DNA of 64,000 nt from Bradyrhizobium manausense (GTDB lineage: Bacteria > Pseudomonadota > Alphaproteobacteria > Rhizobiales > Xanthobacteraceae). Shown here one piece after another: positions 27,141 through 35,366 of the stretch (position 1 is the first letter of the stretch; every line of letters begins with the position of its first letter). The notes under the pieces were generated by a model that saw only the letters and a list, made by a program, of their open reading frames with translations, was not told the origin of the DNA and searched no databases. The stretch lies in contig NZ_JAFCJI010000003.1 of the NCBI RefSeq assembly GCF_018131105.1, positions 62,001-126,000 of the forward strand. The letters run 5' to 3'. A program made the position numbers and the translations under genes.

Positions 27141-28127
27141 ATGGCCACTCCCGCCGCTCTCGAACTGGTTGCCGTCACCAAGCGCTACGACACGACGCTG
27201 GCGGTCGACAACGTCAATCTGAAGATCCCGGCTGGCACCTATTGCTGCCTGCTCGGCCCGTCCGGCTGCGGCAAAACCTCGACCTTGCGGATGGTCGCCG
27301 GCCACGAGGCGGTCAGCAAGGGCGACATCATCCTGGGCCCACAGAACGTGACCGACCTCGCGCCCGCCAAGCGCGGCACGGCGATGATGTTTCAGTCCTA
27401 TGCGCTGTTTCCGCATCTCACCGTGCTCGACAATGTCGCGTTTGCCCTGAAAATGCGCGGCATCGACCGCGCCATCAGGCACAGGCGCGCCGGCGAACTT
27501 CTGGAGCTGGTGGCGATGAGCCCCTATGCCGCGCGCCTTCCGGCCCAGCTCTCCGGCGGCCAGCAGCAGCGCGTCGCGCTCGCCCGCGCACTGATCACCG
27601 AGCCGCAGATCCTGTTGCTCGACGAACCGCTGTCCGCCCTCGATCCGTTCCTGCGGGTGAAAATGCGCGGCGAGCTGAAGCGGCTGCAGCGCGAGCTCGG
27701 CATCAGCTTCATCCAGGTCACCCATGGCCAGGAAGAGGCGATGGCGCTGGCCGACCACATCGTGGTGATGAACCAGGGCAGGATCGAGCAGCAGGGCACG
27801 GCGCGCGAGATCTTCCACCATCCCCGCACCGAATTCGTGGCGCGCTTCATCGGCGGCCACAACGTCATCAGCGATGCCGGCAGTCTCATCGCCGTGCGCG
27901 CCGACCAGCTCGGCATCAAGCCGGTCACTGACGGCGCGTTCGGCGCGCCGGCGCTGCTCACCCAGACCGAGTACCAGGGCGCCTATGTCGCCGTTTCGCT
28001 CACGCTCGACGACGGCACCACCCTGTTCTCCCACATTCCCGAAGCCATTTTCGACGTTCACCCGTTCCGTCCGGGCGATCGCGTGCTGGCCACCTGGGAT
28101 CCCGCCAAGGCGCAACGTCTGCAATAG
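27141..28127 (+). CDS. ABC transporter ATP-binding protein (PotA-like)
   Basis: Cytoplasmic ATPase of 328 residues for an importer of the spermidine/putrescine/iron class. Walker A is GPSGCGKTST, the signature LSGGQQQRVALARAL, Walker B ILLLDEPLSALD, with H-loop VTHGQEEAMALAD; the last 80 residues form a TOBE-type regulatory domain. The ATG starts MATPAALELVAVTKRYD. It is the first gene of a five-gene operon (ATPase, binding protein, two permeases, racemase). Confidence 0.95.
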   Translation: MATPAALELVAVTKRYDTTLAVDNVNLKIPAGTYCCLLGPSGCGKTSTLRMVAGHEAVSKGDIILGPQNVTDLAPAKRGTAMMFQSYALFPHLTVLDNVAFALKMRGIDRAIRHRRAGELLELVAMSPYAARLPAQLSGGQQQRVALARALITEPQILLLDEPLSALDPFLRVKMRGELKRLQRELGISFIQVTHGQEEAMALADHIVVMNQGRIEQQGTAREIFHHPRTEFVARFIGGHNVISDAGSLIAVRADQLGIKPVTDGAFGAPALLTQTEYQGAYVAVSLTLDDGTTLFSHIPEAIFDVHPFRPGDRVLATWDPAKAQRLQ

Positions 28128-28170
28128 CGCCGTCACCTTGGAAAATGCGCAACACAGAGGAGTGACTGCA

Positions 28171-29460
28171 ATGACCGAGACGACCAACAAGACCGGCGTC
28201 AGCCGTCGCACGCTACTGAAGAGCACCGCGGGTCTCGCCGGCCTCGCCGCCGGCTCCGGCGCCATCACCGGCTTTCCCTATGTGATGTCGGCCGAGCCGA
28301 AGGTGCTGCGCTATCTCGGCACCGCCGTGAACGAGGGCGACGACATCTCCAAGCAGTGTCTGAAGGACACCGGCATCAAGATCGAGTACATCACCGCGAC
28401 CACCGACGACGTCACCAAGCGCGTGATGACCCAGCCGAACTCCTTCGACGTGCTGGACACCGAATATTTCTCGCTGAAGAAGATCGTGCCGTCGGGCAAC
28501 ATCCTTGCCCTCGACGCCAAGAAGATCAAGCAATTCGACAACATCACGCCCGTCTTCACCAAGGGCGAGACGCCCGGCGGCAAGAAGATCGGCGGCCAGG
28601 GCACCGCGCCGTGGAAGGTGCTTTATCTCGAGGGCAAGGACTCCAAGAAGTTCGCGACTTCCGCAACCGAATTCGTGACGCTGATCCCGACCGTTTACAA
28701 CGCCGACACGCTCGGCATCCGTCCTGACATCATCAAGCGCCCGATCAACTCGTGGGCTGAGTTGCTCAACCCCGAGTTCAAGGGCAAGGCCTCGATCCTC
28801 AACATCCCCTCGATCGGCATCATGGATGCCGCGATGGTCGTGGAAGCCACCGGCAAGTACAAATATGCCGACAAGGGCAACATGACCAAGGAAGAGATCG
28901 ATCTCACCATGAAGGTGATGACGGAAGCGAAGAAGGCCGGCCAGTTCCGCGCCTTCTGGAAGGACTTCAACGAAAGCGTCAACCTGATGGCTTCAGGTGA
29001 GACCGTCATCCAGTCGATGTGGTCGCCGGCGGTGACGAAGGTGCGCTCGATGGGCATCGCCTGCACCTTCCAGCCGCTCAAGGAAGGCTATCGCTCCTGG
29101 GCGTCCGGCTTCTGCGTCTCCAAGGGCGTGTCGGGTCCGAAGCTCGACTGGGCCTACGAGTTCGTCAACTGGTTCCTCTCCGGCTATGCCGGTGCCTATC
29201 TCAACCGCCAGGGCTACTACTCGGCCGTGCTCTCGACCGCGAAGGCGAACATGGAGCCCTACGAGTGGGCTTACTGGATGGAAGGCAAGGCGGCCGAGAA
29301 GGACATCAAGGCACCCGACGGTTCGCTGCTGGAGAAGGCAGGCTCCGTGCGTGACGGCGGCTCCTACGAGGACCGCATGGGCGGCGTCGCGTGCTGGAAC
29401 GCCGTGATGGACGAGAACGACTACATGGTCCGCAAGTGGAACGAGTTCATCGCCGCGTGA
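28171..29460 (+). CDS. ABC transporter substrate-binding protein (PotD-like)
   Basis: Periplasmic solute-binding protein of 429 residues. The N-terminus has a twin-arginine signal, SRRTLLKSTAGLAGLAAG, so export of a folded protein by Tat is likely. The rest fits the spermidine/putrescine-binding (SBP_bac_8) family. AGAGGAG precedes the ATG. The last base of its stop codon is the first base of the permease start (TGATG). The ligand is not evident; the racemase at the operon end hints at an amino-acid-derived or hydantoin-like compound. Confidence 0.93.
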   Translation: MTETTNKTGVSRRTLLKSTAGLAGLAAGSGAITGFPYVMSAEPKVLRYLGTAVNEGDDISKQCLKDTGIKIEYITATTDDVTKRVMTQPNSFDVLDTEYFSLKKIVPSGNILALDAKKIKQFDNITPVFTKGETPGGKKIGGQGTAPWKVLYLEGKDSKKFATSATEFVTLIPTVYNADTLGIRPDIIKRPINSWAELLNPEFKGKASILNIPSIGIMDAAMVVEATGKYKYADKGNMTKEEIDLTMKVMTEAKKAGQFRAFWKDFNESVNLMASGETVIQSMWSPAVTKVRSMGIACTFQPLKEGYRSWASGFCVSKGVSGPKLDWAYEFVNWFLSGYAGAYLNRQGYYSAVLSTAKANMEPYEWAYWMEGKAAEKDIKAPDGSLLEKAGSVRDGGSYEDRMGGVACWNAVMDENDYMVRKWNEFIAA

Positions 29461-30419
29461 TGGATACGTCGGAAGACATCCTGCAACAGGCATCCGCGGA
29501 CCTGGTCCGGGGATCGGACACGGCGCGCCCTGCGAAAGCGGCGCGCCTGTCGCCCTCCTTCGTCTCCTGGCTGCAGGCCGGGCCGATGATGCTGGTGTTT
29601 CTCGCCTTCTTCCTGATCCCGCTCGTCTTCGTCGTCATCGTCTCGTTCTGGGACTACAACGAATATCAATTGCTGCCGGCGTTCTCGGGCCGCGGTTACA
29701 CCGACACGTTCGAAGGCTGCATCGCACAGCTCCCGGAGCTCTGCACGATCGCCAAGACCTATGTGAAGACATTGAAGCTGTGCTTCCTGGTCTGGGCCAT
29801 CACGCTCTTCATCGGTTTCTGGGTCGCCTATTTCCTCGCCTTCCACGTCAAGTCCAAGACCTGGCAGATGGGGCTATCGTTGCTCTGCACGATCCCGTTC
29901 TGGACCTCCAACGTCATCCGCATGATCGCCTGGATCCCGCTGCTCGGGCGCAACGGCCTCGTGAACTCCGGCCTGATGAAGACAGGCCTGATCAACCAGC
30001 CGGTGGAGTGGCTGCTGTTCTCCGAATTCTCCGTGGTGCTGGCGCTGGTCCACCTCTTCACCTTCTTCATGGTGGTACCGATCTTCAATTCGATGATCCG
30101 CATCGACAAGGCGCTGATCGAGGCCGCCTATGACGCCGGCGCCACCGGATTCCAGACGCTCGTCAACGTGATCATTCCGCTGGCCAAGCCCGGCATCGTG
30201 ATCGGCTCGATCTTCGTCATTACCATCGTGATGGGCGACTTCATCACCATCGGCGTGATGGGAGGGCAGCAGATCGCAGCGGCCGGCAAGATCATCGAGA
30301 CGCGGGTGAACGCGCTGCAATTCCCGGCGGCCGCCGCCAATGCCGTGATCCTGCTCGTCATCACCTTCCTGATCATCACCATGATGTCGCGCATCGTCGA
30401 CATCAAGAAGGAGCTGTAG
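29460..30419 (+). CDS. ABC transporter permease (PotB-like)
   Basis: Inner-membrane permease of 319 residues with six hydrophobic segments. The EAA loop that docks the ATPase reads EAAYDAGATGFQTLVNVIIP. A cytoplasmic head of about 40 residues precedes the first segment (AGPMMLVFLAFFLIPLVFVV). Translation is coupled to the binding-protein gene by a one-base stop/start overlap. Confidence 0.95.
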   Translation: MDTSEDILQQASADLVRGSDTARPAKAARLSPSFVSWLQAGPMMLVFLAFFLIPLVFVVIVSFWDYNEYQLLPAFSGRGYTDTFEGCIAQLPELCTIAKTYVKTLKLCFLVWAITLFIGFWVAYFLAFHVKSKTWQMGLSLLCTIPFWTSNVIRMIAWIPLLGRNGLVNSGLMKTGLINQPVEWLLFSEFSVVLALVHLFTFFMVVPIFNSMIRIDKALIEAAYDAGATGFQTLVNVIIPLAKPGIVIGSIFVITIVMGDFITIGVMGGQQIAAAGKIIETRVNALQFPAAAANAVILLVITFLIITMMSRIVDIKKEL

Positions 30420-30420
30420 G

Positions 30421-31299
30421 ATGAAGGAAGGACGTCCGCGCAGCTTCTATGTCCTCGCGATCTTCTTCGCAGCCTATGTGCTATTTCTCTACGGTCCGAT
30501 GATCGCGATCTACGTGCTGTCGTTCCAGGGGCCGCAGGGCGGCCTCACCTTCCCGATGAACGGCGTGTCGACCTATTGGCTCGCAAAGCTGTTCCAGGGC
30601 ACCGGCATCGTCGATCTCGGCGCGGCCTTCCGCCGCTCGCTGCTGCTCGGAATCATCGTGATGGCCGTCACCGTCGTGCTGTCGGTCGCCGCCGGCATGG
30701 CGTTCCGGCGCAAGTTCAAGGCGCAGAGCATCCTGTTCTACTCGGCGATCGCGAGCCTCATCGTGCCCTCGATCATCACCTCGCTCGGGATCTCGCTCGA
30801 ATTCCGCATTGTCGACGATCTGATCAAGGCGCACTGGAACGAGAATTTCGAAACCTCGATGGGCCTGCTCACCTCCGGGCTCGGCGCGCATCTGACCTGG
30901 ACCTTGCCGTTCGGTCTTCTGATCATGTTCGCGATCTTCAACCGCTTCGACCCGCGCCTCGAGGAAGCCGCGCGCGATCTCGGTGCGACGCCGTGGCAGG
31001 CCTTTCGTCATGTCGTGCTGCCGATCATCCTGCCGTCGGTCATCGGCATCGGCCTGTTCGGCTTCACGCTGTCCTGGGACGAGCTCGCACGCTCCAGCCA
31101 GGCGATCGGCGCGGTGAATACGTTGCCGCTCGATCTCCAGGGCCTCACCACGACGGTGACGAACCCGGACATCTACGCGCTCGGCACTATCATCTCCGCG
31201 GTGTCATTTGCGGTCATCACGCTGGCGCTCGGCACCATCCACATCCTCAACAAACGGCAGGCGGCCAAAGGCTCGGACGCCGGCAAGGGGCTCGTCTGA
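30421..31299 (+). CDS. ABC transporter permease (PotC-like)
   Basis: Second inner-membrane permease, 292 residues with six hydrophobic segments. The EAA loop reads EAARDLGATPWQAFRHVVLP. It begins one base after the stop of the first permease, and its own stop overlaps the racemase start by one base, so the four downstream genes are translationally coupled. It is the heterodimer partner of the PotB-like permease. Confidence 0.95.
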   Translation: MKEGRPRSFYVLAIFFAAYVLFLYGPMIAIYVLSFQGPQGGLTFPMNGVSTYWLAKLFQGTGIVDLGAAFRRSLLLGIIVMAVTVVLSVAAGMAFRRKFKAQSILFYSAIASLIVPSIITSLGISLEFRIVDDLIKAHWNENFETSMGLLTSGLGAHLTWTLPFGLLIMFAIFNRFDPRLEEAARDLGATPWQAFRHVVLPIILPSVIGIGLFGFTLSWDELARSSQAIGAVNTLPLDLQGLTTTVTNPDIYALGTIISAVSFAVITLALGTIHILNKRQAAKGSDAGKGLV

Positions 31300-32036
31300 T
31301 GGCGATGCGACTGCACATCGTCAACCCCAACACCACTGCGCCGATGACGGCGAAGATCGCCGCGGCGGCGCGCGCGATCGCACAGCCCGACACAGTGATC
31401 GATGCCCGTCAGCCTGCGATGGGGCCGGTCTCGATCGAGGGCTTCTACGACGAGGCCTTCGCCGTTCCCGGCATGCTCGGCTGCATCCGCGAGGCCGACC
31501 GCGACGGCGCGGATGCGCACGTCATCGCCTGCTTCGACGACACCGGCCTCGACGCAGCACGTGCCGCAGCGAAGGCGCCGGTGATCGGTATCGGCGAGGC
31601 GGGCTTTCACGTCGCGAGCCTGATTGCGGCGCGTTTTGCGGTCGTGACGACGCTCGGTGTCTCCATCGTGCCGATCGAGCATAATCTGCGAAAGTACGGC
31701 CTCGTCGAGCGCTGCGCCCGCGTCCGCGCCGCCGAGGTCCCCGTGCTTGCGCTCGAGGAGCGCAACGCAGACGCGGTTGGAAAAATCTCCGCGGAAATCA
31801 CGGCCGCGATCCGCGACGACCGCGCCGAGACGATCGTGCTCGGCTGCGCCGGCATGGCCGATCTTGCCGCGGAGCTTGCAGCCGCCCACGGCCTGCCCGT
31901 GGTCGATGGCATCGCGGCTGCGGTCACACTGGCCGAAGGGCTGGTGCGCCTTGGCCTAACGACCTCGCGGCTCGGCCCCTACGCGACGCCGCGTTCGAAG
32001 ACCTATTCAGGCCCGTTTGCGCCGTTTCAGCCCTGA
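31299..32036 (+). CDS. Asp/Glu/hydantoin racemase family protein
   Basis: Cofactor-independent racemase-type enzyme of 245 residues. The two catalytic thiols of the family are seen in IACFDDTGLDAA and VLGCAGMADL, and the N-terminus LHIVNPNTTAPMT is characteristic of hydantoin/allantoin racemases. It overlaps the permease stop by one base (TGATG), so it belongs to the transporter operon. That suggests the transporter brings in a chiral amino acid derivative such as a hydantoin; no hydantoinase is in the window. Confidence 0.9.
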   Translation: MAMRLHIVNPNTTAPMTAKIAAAARAIAQPDTVIDARQPAMGPVSIEGFYDEAFAVPGMLGCIREADRDGADAHVIACFDDTGLDAARAAAKAPVIGIGEAGFHVASLIAARFAVVTTLGVSIVPIEHNLRKYGLVERCARVRAAEVPVLALEERNADAVGKISAEITAAIRDDRAETIVLGCAGMADLAAELAAAHGLPVVDGIAAAVTLAEGLVRLGLTTSRLGPYATPRSKTYSGPFAPFQP

Positions 32037-32239
32037 GCCCGCAGTCTACGATCTGGCGCCACAATCCCCCGCCGGACGCTTCGCATTGGGTCAATTACGC
32101 TTTTTCCACCAGCGGCCACCTTTTTGTCCCATTTGTTGCTGAAATGTAACGCTTTCGGGACGTCCCGGCCGCCATGTTCTCCGTTCTTGTGCTGCCGCTC
32201 TTCGCCACTCACCAAGATTAAATTTGGGTTTTGTCAGCG

Positions 32240-32731
32240 ATGATCGATCTCGCAGAGGACACACGGTCCAATCCTCTCCTCCGTCTCGGTGCGCAACCGA
32301 TCGCGCTGACAGCTGTGGCGCTGCTGCTGCTGATTGCCGGCGTCACCTCGATCGCGATCTGGCGCGCCTATACCGGCGCGGCGCCCGAGACCGACCGCGC
32401 GGTCGCATCGCGGCAGCTTCAGGTCCGTGCGGCACAGGCCTCCGAGCAACTCGTCGAGAAGACCAAGGGGCTGGAGGCGACCCAGCAGGAATCGATCGAT
32501 CAGCTCCAGGTCGTCCAGGACCAGCTTTTGACGATGAAGCGGCTGCTCGCCTCGCAGCAGGCCGACACCAAGCGCCTGTCGGAGCAGGTCGCCAATCTGA
32601 ACGAATCCATCGACGGGTTGCGGCAATCCTTTGCCAGCGTCCGGTCCACCGAGGCCGATACGCCCTCGGTTACCCCGAAGAAACCTGCGCGTCACCGGCA
32701 CGCCAGCGCCCGCAAACGCTCTCGCAGCTGA
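32240..32731 (+). CDS. membrane-anchored coiled-coil protein, unknown function
   Basis: A 163-residue protein. One transmembrane segment (about 22-46, PIALTAVALLLLIAGVTSIA) is followed by a long heptad-like helix rich in Gln, Glu and Leu (about 60-130) and a basic C-terminus with HRHASARKRSRS. It is not recognised. A TTG three codons upstream is an alternative start. It is followed by an intrinsic terminator. Confidence 0.7.
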   Translation: MIDLAEDTRSNPLLRLGAQPIALTAVALLLLIAGVTSIAIWRAYTGAAPETDRAVASRQLQVRAAQASEQLVEKTKGLEATQQESIDQLQVVQDQLLTMKRLLASQQADTKRLSEQVANLNESIDGLRQSFASVRSTEADTPSVTPKKPARHRHASARKRSRS

Positions 32732-32855
32732 TTGGATCCCGGGCCGCCGCCTTTTATTTTCACCACTTGTGAAATGGATCACATTTGCCCGTATGATTCC
32801 GCGCCATGCTTGCGCATACCGGATGGCGTGAGCCGATTTCAATATCCGGGGCTGG

Positions 32856-32896
32856 CAAGGTCGTTGACGGTATACTGCGTCAACGGCCTTGTTTTT
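32856..32896 (+). terminator. intrinsic terminator
   Basis: A 14-base stem with one G-U pair (CAAGGTCGTTGACG and CGTCAACGGCCTTG, 8-base loop) is followed by TTTTTAG. It ends the coiled-coil gene transcript, 125 bases after the stop. Confidence 0.85.
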
Positions 32897-32949
32897 AGTG
32901 CCGCGGTATTTAGGTGCCTCGATCCAGGCGCCTGCGCGCGTCGCTGCCC

Positions 32950-33306
32950 CTATTCACAGACCTGGACGCGGCGGACGCGCCAGCCCCACTGCGTCATCAC
33001 CCGCTGCCGCCTGAGGTAGCACTGCGCGCCGTAGTCCTCGTAGCCGACGCCGTAGTAATCGCCATAATACGGGTAGCCGTAGCCGTACGCGCCGTAATAG
33101 CCGGCGCCTGCGATGCCGGCGCCGATGGCGACACCCGGCCAGAAGCCGCCGCCATGCCAACCGTGGCCCCAGCCGCCGTGGCCCCAGCCACCACCGCCAT
33201 GGCCCCAGCCGCCGCCACCGAAACCGCCCCTCGCCTCCGCGCCCTGCGGAGCCGCCAGGCTCAGCGTCGCGATTGCCAGTGCGGCCATGATCATCTTGCG
33301 CAACAT
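32950..33306 (-). CDS. Gly/His/Trp/Tyr-rich secreted protein
   Basis: A 118-residue exported protein of low complexity. A signal peptide spans about 1-26 (ending GAEA). Then comes a GGWGH repeat tract, a hydrophobic glycine-rich segment (VAIGAGIAGAGYYGAYGYGY) and a C-terminal segment with Cys, YLRRQRVMTQWGWRVRRVQ, common in small rhizobial surface proteins. GGAGG precedes the ATG; the frame extends 10 codons upstream. The His-rich tract could bind metals; function is not known. Confidence 0.75.
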   Translation of the reverse strand: MLRKMIMAALAIATLSLAAPQGAEARGGFGGGGWGHGGGGWGHGGWGHGWHGGGFWPGVAIGAGIAGAGYYGAYGYGYPYYGDYYGVGYEDYGAQCYLRRQRVMTQWGWRVRRVQVCE

Positions 33307-33410
33307 CAACTCACCCTCCGCGTGGAAACGCTCCACGCTTCAAAACAGGTGCCACGCTAATGTCATGCGATCATCGATGATAGGCGCAGCGGCTCACTTC
33401 CGCGCGAGCA

Positions 33411-33719
33411 TCAGCAGCCGCGGCAGATGCCCTTCATCTTCTTGTCGAGCAGCCGGTTCTCGGCGCTCACCGCGGCATCAGCATCAGGGTTCGTCCCCAA
33501 GGCGGCACCGGTGGTGGTGCCAGCCGCCGTATTCGCCCCGGAAGACTGCGCCGTGCCTGCGCTGTTAGTGCCGCGTGCGGGCGCCGGCGCATGAGCGACG
33601 CCGCCGGTTGATCCGGTCGCCCCGCCAGTCGTTTGCGCAAACGAGATCGCCGGCGTCGCGGCGAGAGCGAAGATCACGATCAACGTTTTCATTGAACTGC
33701 TTGCGGTCCATCTGATCAT
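33411..33719 (-). CDS. small exported protein, Ala/Thr/Gly-rich
   Basis: A 102-residue protein with a signal peptide (KTLIVIFALAATPAISFAQ) after a short basic head, then a disordered Ala/Gly/Thr-rich stretch and a conserved-looking end, AENRLLDKKMKGICRGC. The ATG (MIRWTASS) is chosen because AGGAG lies 8 bases before it; an ATG nine codons later has no such site. The two C-terminal cysteines may form a disulfide in the periplasm. Function unknown. Confidence 0.65.
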   Translation of the reverse strand: MIRWTASSSMKTLIVIFALAATPAISFAQTTGGATGSTGGVAHAPAPARGTNSAGTAQSSGANTAAGTTTGAALGTNPDADAAVSAENRLLDKKMKGICRGC

Positions 33720-33813
33720 CGGAAATTCTCCTTGCCCAACAACCGTCGCAGCAAAGACAGGTTCCGGAACAAATTCCCTCACATCAGCTTGAAACTGGGA
33801 GGCAGCCACGATC

Positions 33814-34044
33814 ATGCGCAAACTGATCGCGTTCGACGAGGATACGTTCGACAAGCTGAAGCAATTGGGGCGCGACCGGATGGCGACGTTTCAGGAGCTC
33901 GCGGATGAAGCCTTTGCCGACCTCCTGAAAAAGCACGGCATCCCCATCGACCTCAGGGACGCCCTGCGCAGGAGCGCGCGACTCGACGGCGTGACGGGCA
34001 AGACGACGCCGCGCTCGAAAACCAGAAAGGCAAAAGCACGATGA
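33814..34044 (+). CDS. small ribbon-helix-helix-like protein
   Basis: A 76-residue basic protein. The first 45 residues (MRKLIAFDEDTFDKLKQLG, then TFQELADEAFADLLKKHG) have the strand-helix-helix pattern of CopG/Arc-type DNA-binding proteins; the tail is a Lys/Arg-rich extension. It overlaps the following 54-residue gene by four bases (ATGA), as in toxin-antitoxin or regulatory pairs, though no toxin is recognised. Possible roles are DNA binding or autoregulation of the pair. Confidence 0.7.
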   Translation: MRKLIAFDEDTFDKLKQLGRDRMATFQELADEAFADLLKKHGIPIDLRDALRRSARLDGVTGKTTPRSKTRKAKAR

Positions 34045-34205
34045 CGGATCGCGATCCCTTTGCAGACGGCGAACGCGCAGCGCGCGAGAACATCCCGGCC
34101 GAAGCCAATCCTTACACAGTCGGCAGTGACGAGCACGCGCTGTGGGCCGCCGGCCACGAGAAAGTCGCGAGCTCAATCGAAGCGCGCGAATCCGAGGGAA
34201 GCTAG
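34041..34205 (+). CDS. Rmf-like 54-residue protein
   Basis: Small gene starting at an ATGA overlap with the preceding stop. The protein starts MTDRDPFADGERAARENI and continues ANPYTVGSDEHALWAAGHEK. The spacing of GxxAA, NPY, GS and W-x-x-G resembles ribosome modulation factor (Rmf)-type proteins, in which a similar segment contacts the ribosome; this is an inference from pattern only. The gene's end overlaps the end of the convergent carbonic anhydrase gene by four bases. Confidence 0.7.
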   Translation: MTDRDPFADGERAARENIPAEANPYTVGSDEHALWAAGHEKVASSIEARESEGS

Positions 34206-34732
34206 CCGATCCGCTTCAGGCCCTTCTTGAAGCGCGGGCCGTTGGCGACATAGAACCTCGCCGCGCTTCCCATCTTCTGCACCTGGGCATCGTCGAGCGT
34301 ACGGATGACGCGCGCGGGCGAACCGATGATCAGCGAGCGTTCCGGAAACTCCTTGCCCTCGGTGATGACGGAGCCGGCGCCGACGATGCTGTTGCGGCCG
34401 ATCTTCGCGCCGTTCATCACGATCGAGCCCATGCCGATCAGCGCGCCCTCTTCGATGGTGCAGCCGTGCAGGATGACGTTGTGGCCGACGGTGCAGTTCT
34501 TGCCGATGACCATGGGAAAGCCGAGGTCGGTGTGACAGGTCGAGCCGTCCTGCACATTGGCGCCCTCGCCGATCTCGATCCACTCGTTGTCGCCGCGCAG
34601 CACGGCACCGAACCAGACACTCGCGCCCGGCTTCAGGCGTACGCGGCCGATCACGGTCGCGGTCTCCGCGATGAAGTAATTGCCGTCAGAGGGAAGATCG
34701 GGCGCCTGCCCGTCGAGCTCGTAGATCGCCAT
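34202..34732 (-). CDS. gamma carbonic anhydrase family protein
   Basis: Left-handed beta-helix protein of 176 residues built from hexapeptide repeats (IGKNCTVGHNVILHGCTIEE, then IGMGSIVMNGAKIGRNSIVG). Three zinc-ligand His positions are present in CHTDLG and VGHNVILHGC. Members act as carbonic anhydrases or thioesterase-like proteins, and not all are active. GGAGA precedes the ATG (MAIYELDG); the frame runs on upstream without family sequence. Confidence 0.92.
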   Translation of the reverse strand: MAIYELDGQAPDLPSDGNYFIAETATVIGRVRLKPGASVWFGAVLRGDNEWIEIGEGANVQDGSTCHTDLGFPMVIGKNCTVGHNVILHGCTIEEGALIGMGSIVMNGAKIGRNSIVGAGSVITEGKEFPERSLIIGSPARVIRTLDDAQVQKMGSAARFYVANGPRFKKGLKRIG

Positions 34733-34814
34733 GGAGGTCTCCTGTCGCGTTGACCTCAGGCATAGCGAAACGGCGGCGTGGAAGCAAAGGGCTGTCAAGC
34801 AGCCCTGCAAAGGT

Positions 34815-35144
34815 TCAGGCGAGCACGCCCGCCGCGCGCAGCGTCATCAGGAAGAAGGTGCCGCTCATCATGCTCCAGAAGCCGGCGATCACGGTCGCCA
34901 TCATCACGAACTCGACGCGGCGGCTTTCCAGCCGCATGCCGCGCAGTGTGTTGCGCATGATGATGAAGGGCGCGGCGAACACCAGGAACGGGATCGCAGC
35001 GAAGGTGCGAGGGGCGACGCCTTCCTGCAACAGCCCGAAACCTGCTTGCCGCTGCGACAGCGCCTGGTAGCCGTTCGAAAGCGCGCCCGCGAGCGCAAAA
35101 CCGATGCAGATCGAGAAGAAAGTATTGAGAGCTTCAGGTGTCAT
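34815..35144 (-). CDS. small membrane protein, DUF6949-like
   Basis: A 109-residue protein with three hydrophobic segments (about 9-25, 48-63, 79-103). I recall a Rhizobiales family (DUF6949) with this MTPEAL start and size, but no function is known. A CtrA box lies about 70 bases before its start. Confidence 0.75.
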   Translation of the reverse strand: MTPEALNTFFSICIGFALAGALSNGYQALSQRQAGFGLLQEGVAPRTFAAIPFLVFAAPFIIMRNTLRGMRLESRRVEFVMMATVIAGFWSMMSGTFFLMTLRAAGVLA

Positions 35145-35215
35145 CGGAAGGTCCGCCCATACGCAACGCGAGGTACTTCCTGTGACAAATAGCGCCGGTT
35201 AACGCTACATTATCC

Positions 35216-35231
35216 TTAAGCGAAGGTTAAC
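35216..35231. promoter_or_regulatory. candidate CtrA binding box
   Basis: TTAA-GCGAAGG-TTAAC is an exact match to the CtrA consensus. It lies between the divergent small membrane protein (72 bases away) and the anchored protein (136 bases away); a further GTTAAC half-site sits about 17 bases to the left. Confidence 0.65.
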
Positions 35232-35366
35232 GACGCCGCCCGGCGCGCGCAGGGCTCCCTGCCGTTCCCGGTGGCCGGGAACCCTCCGCGAATTCGCCGC
35301 CCCGTGGCATATTCGCCGGTGATTCGTCGGCCACCGGCCGACCCCCGGGCTCATTCGCGCGACGTC

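Noticed and set aside
26949..28268. 439-codon minus-strand open frame
   Set aside because: Shadow of the PotA-like ATPase gene, which has all Walker motifs.
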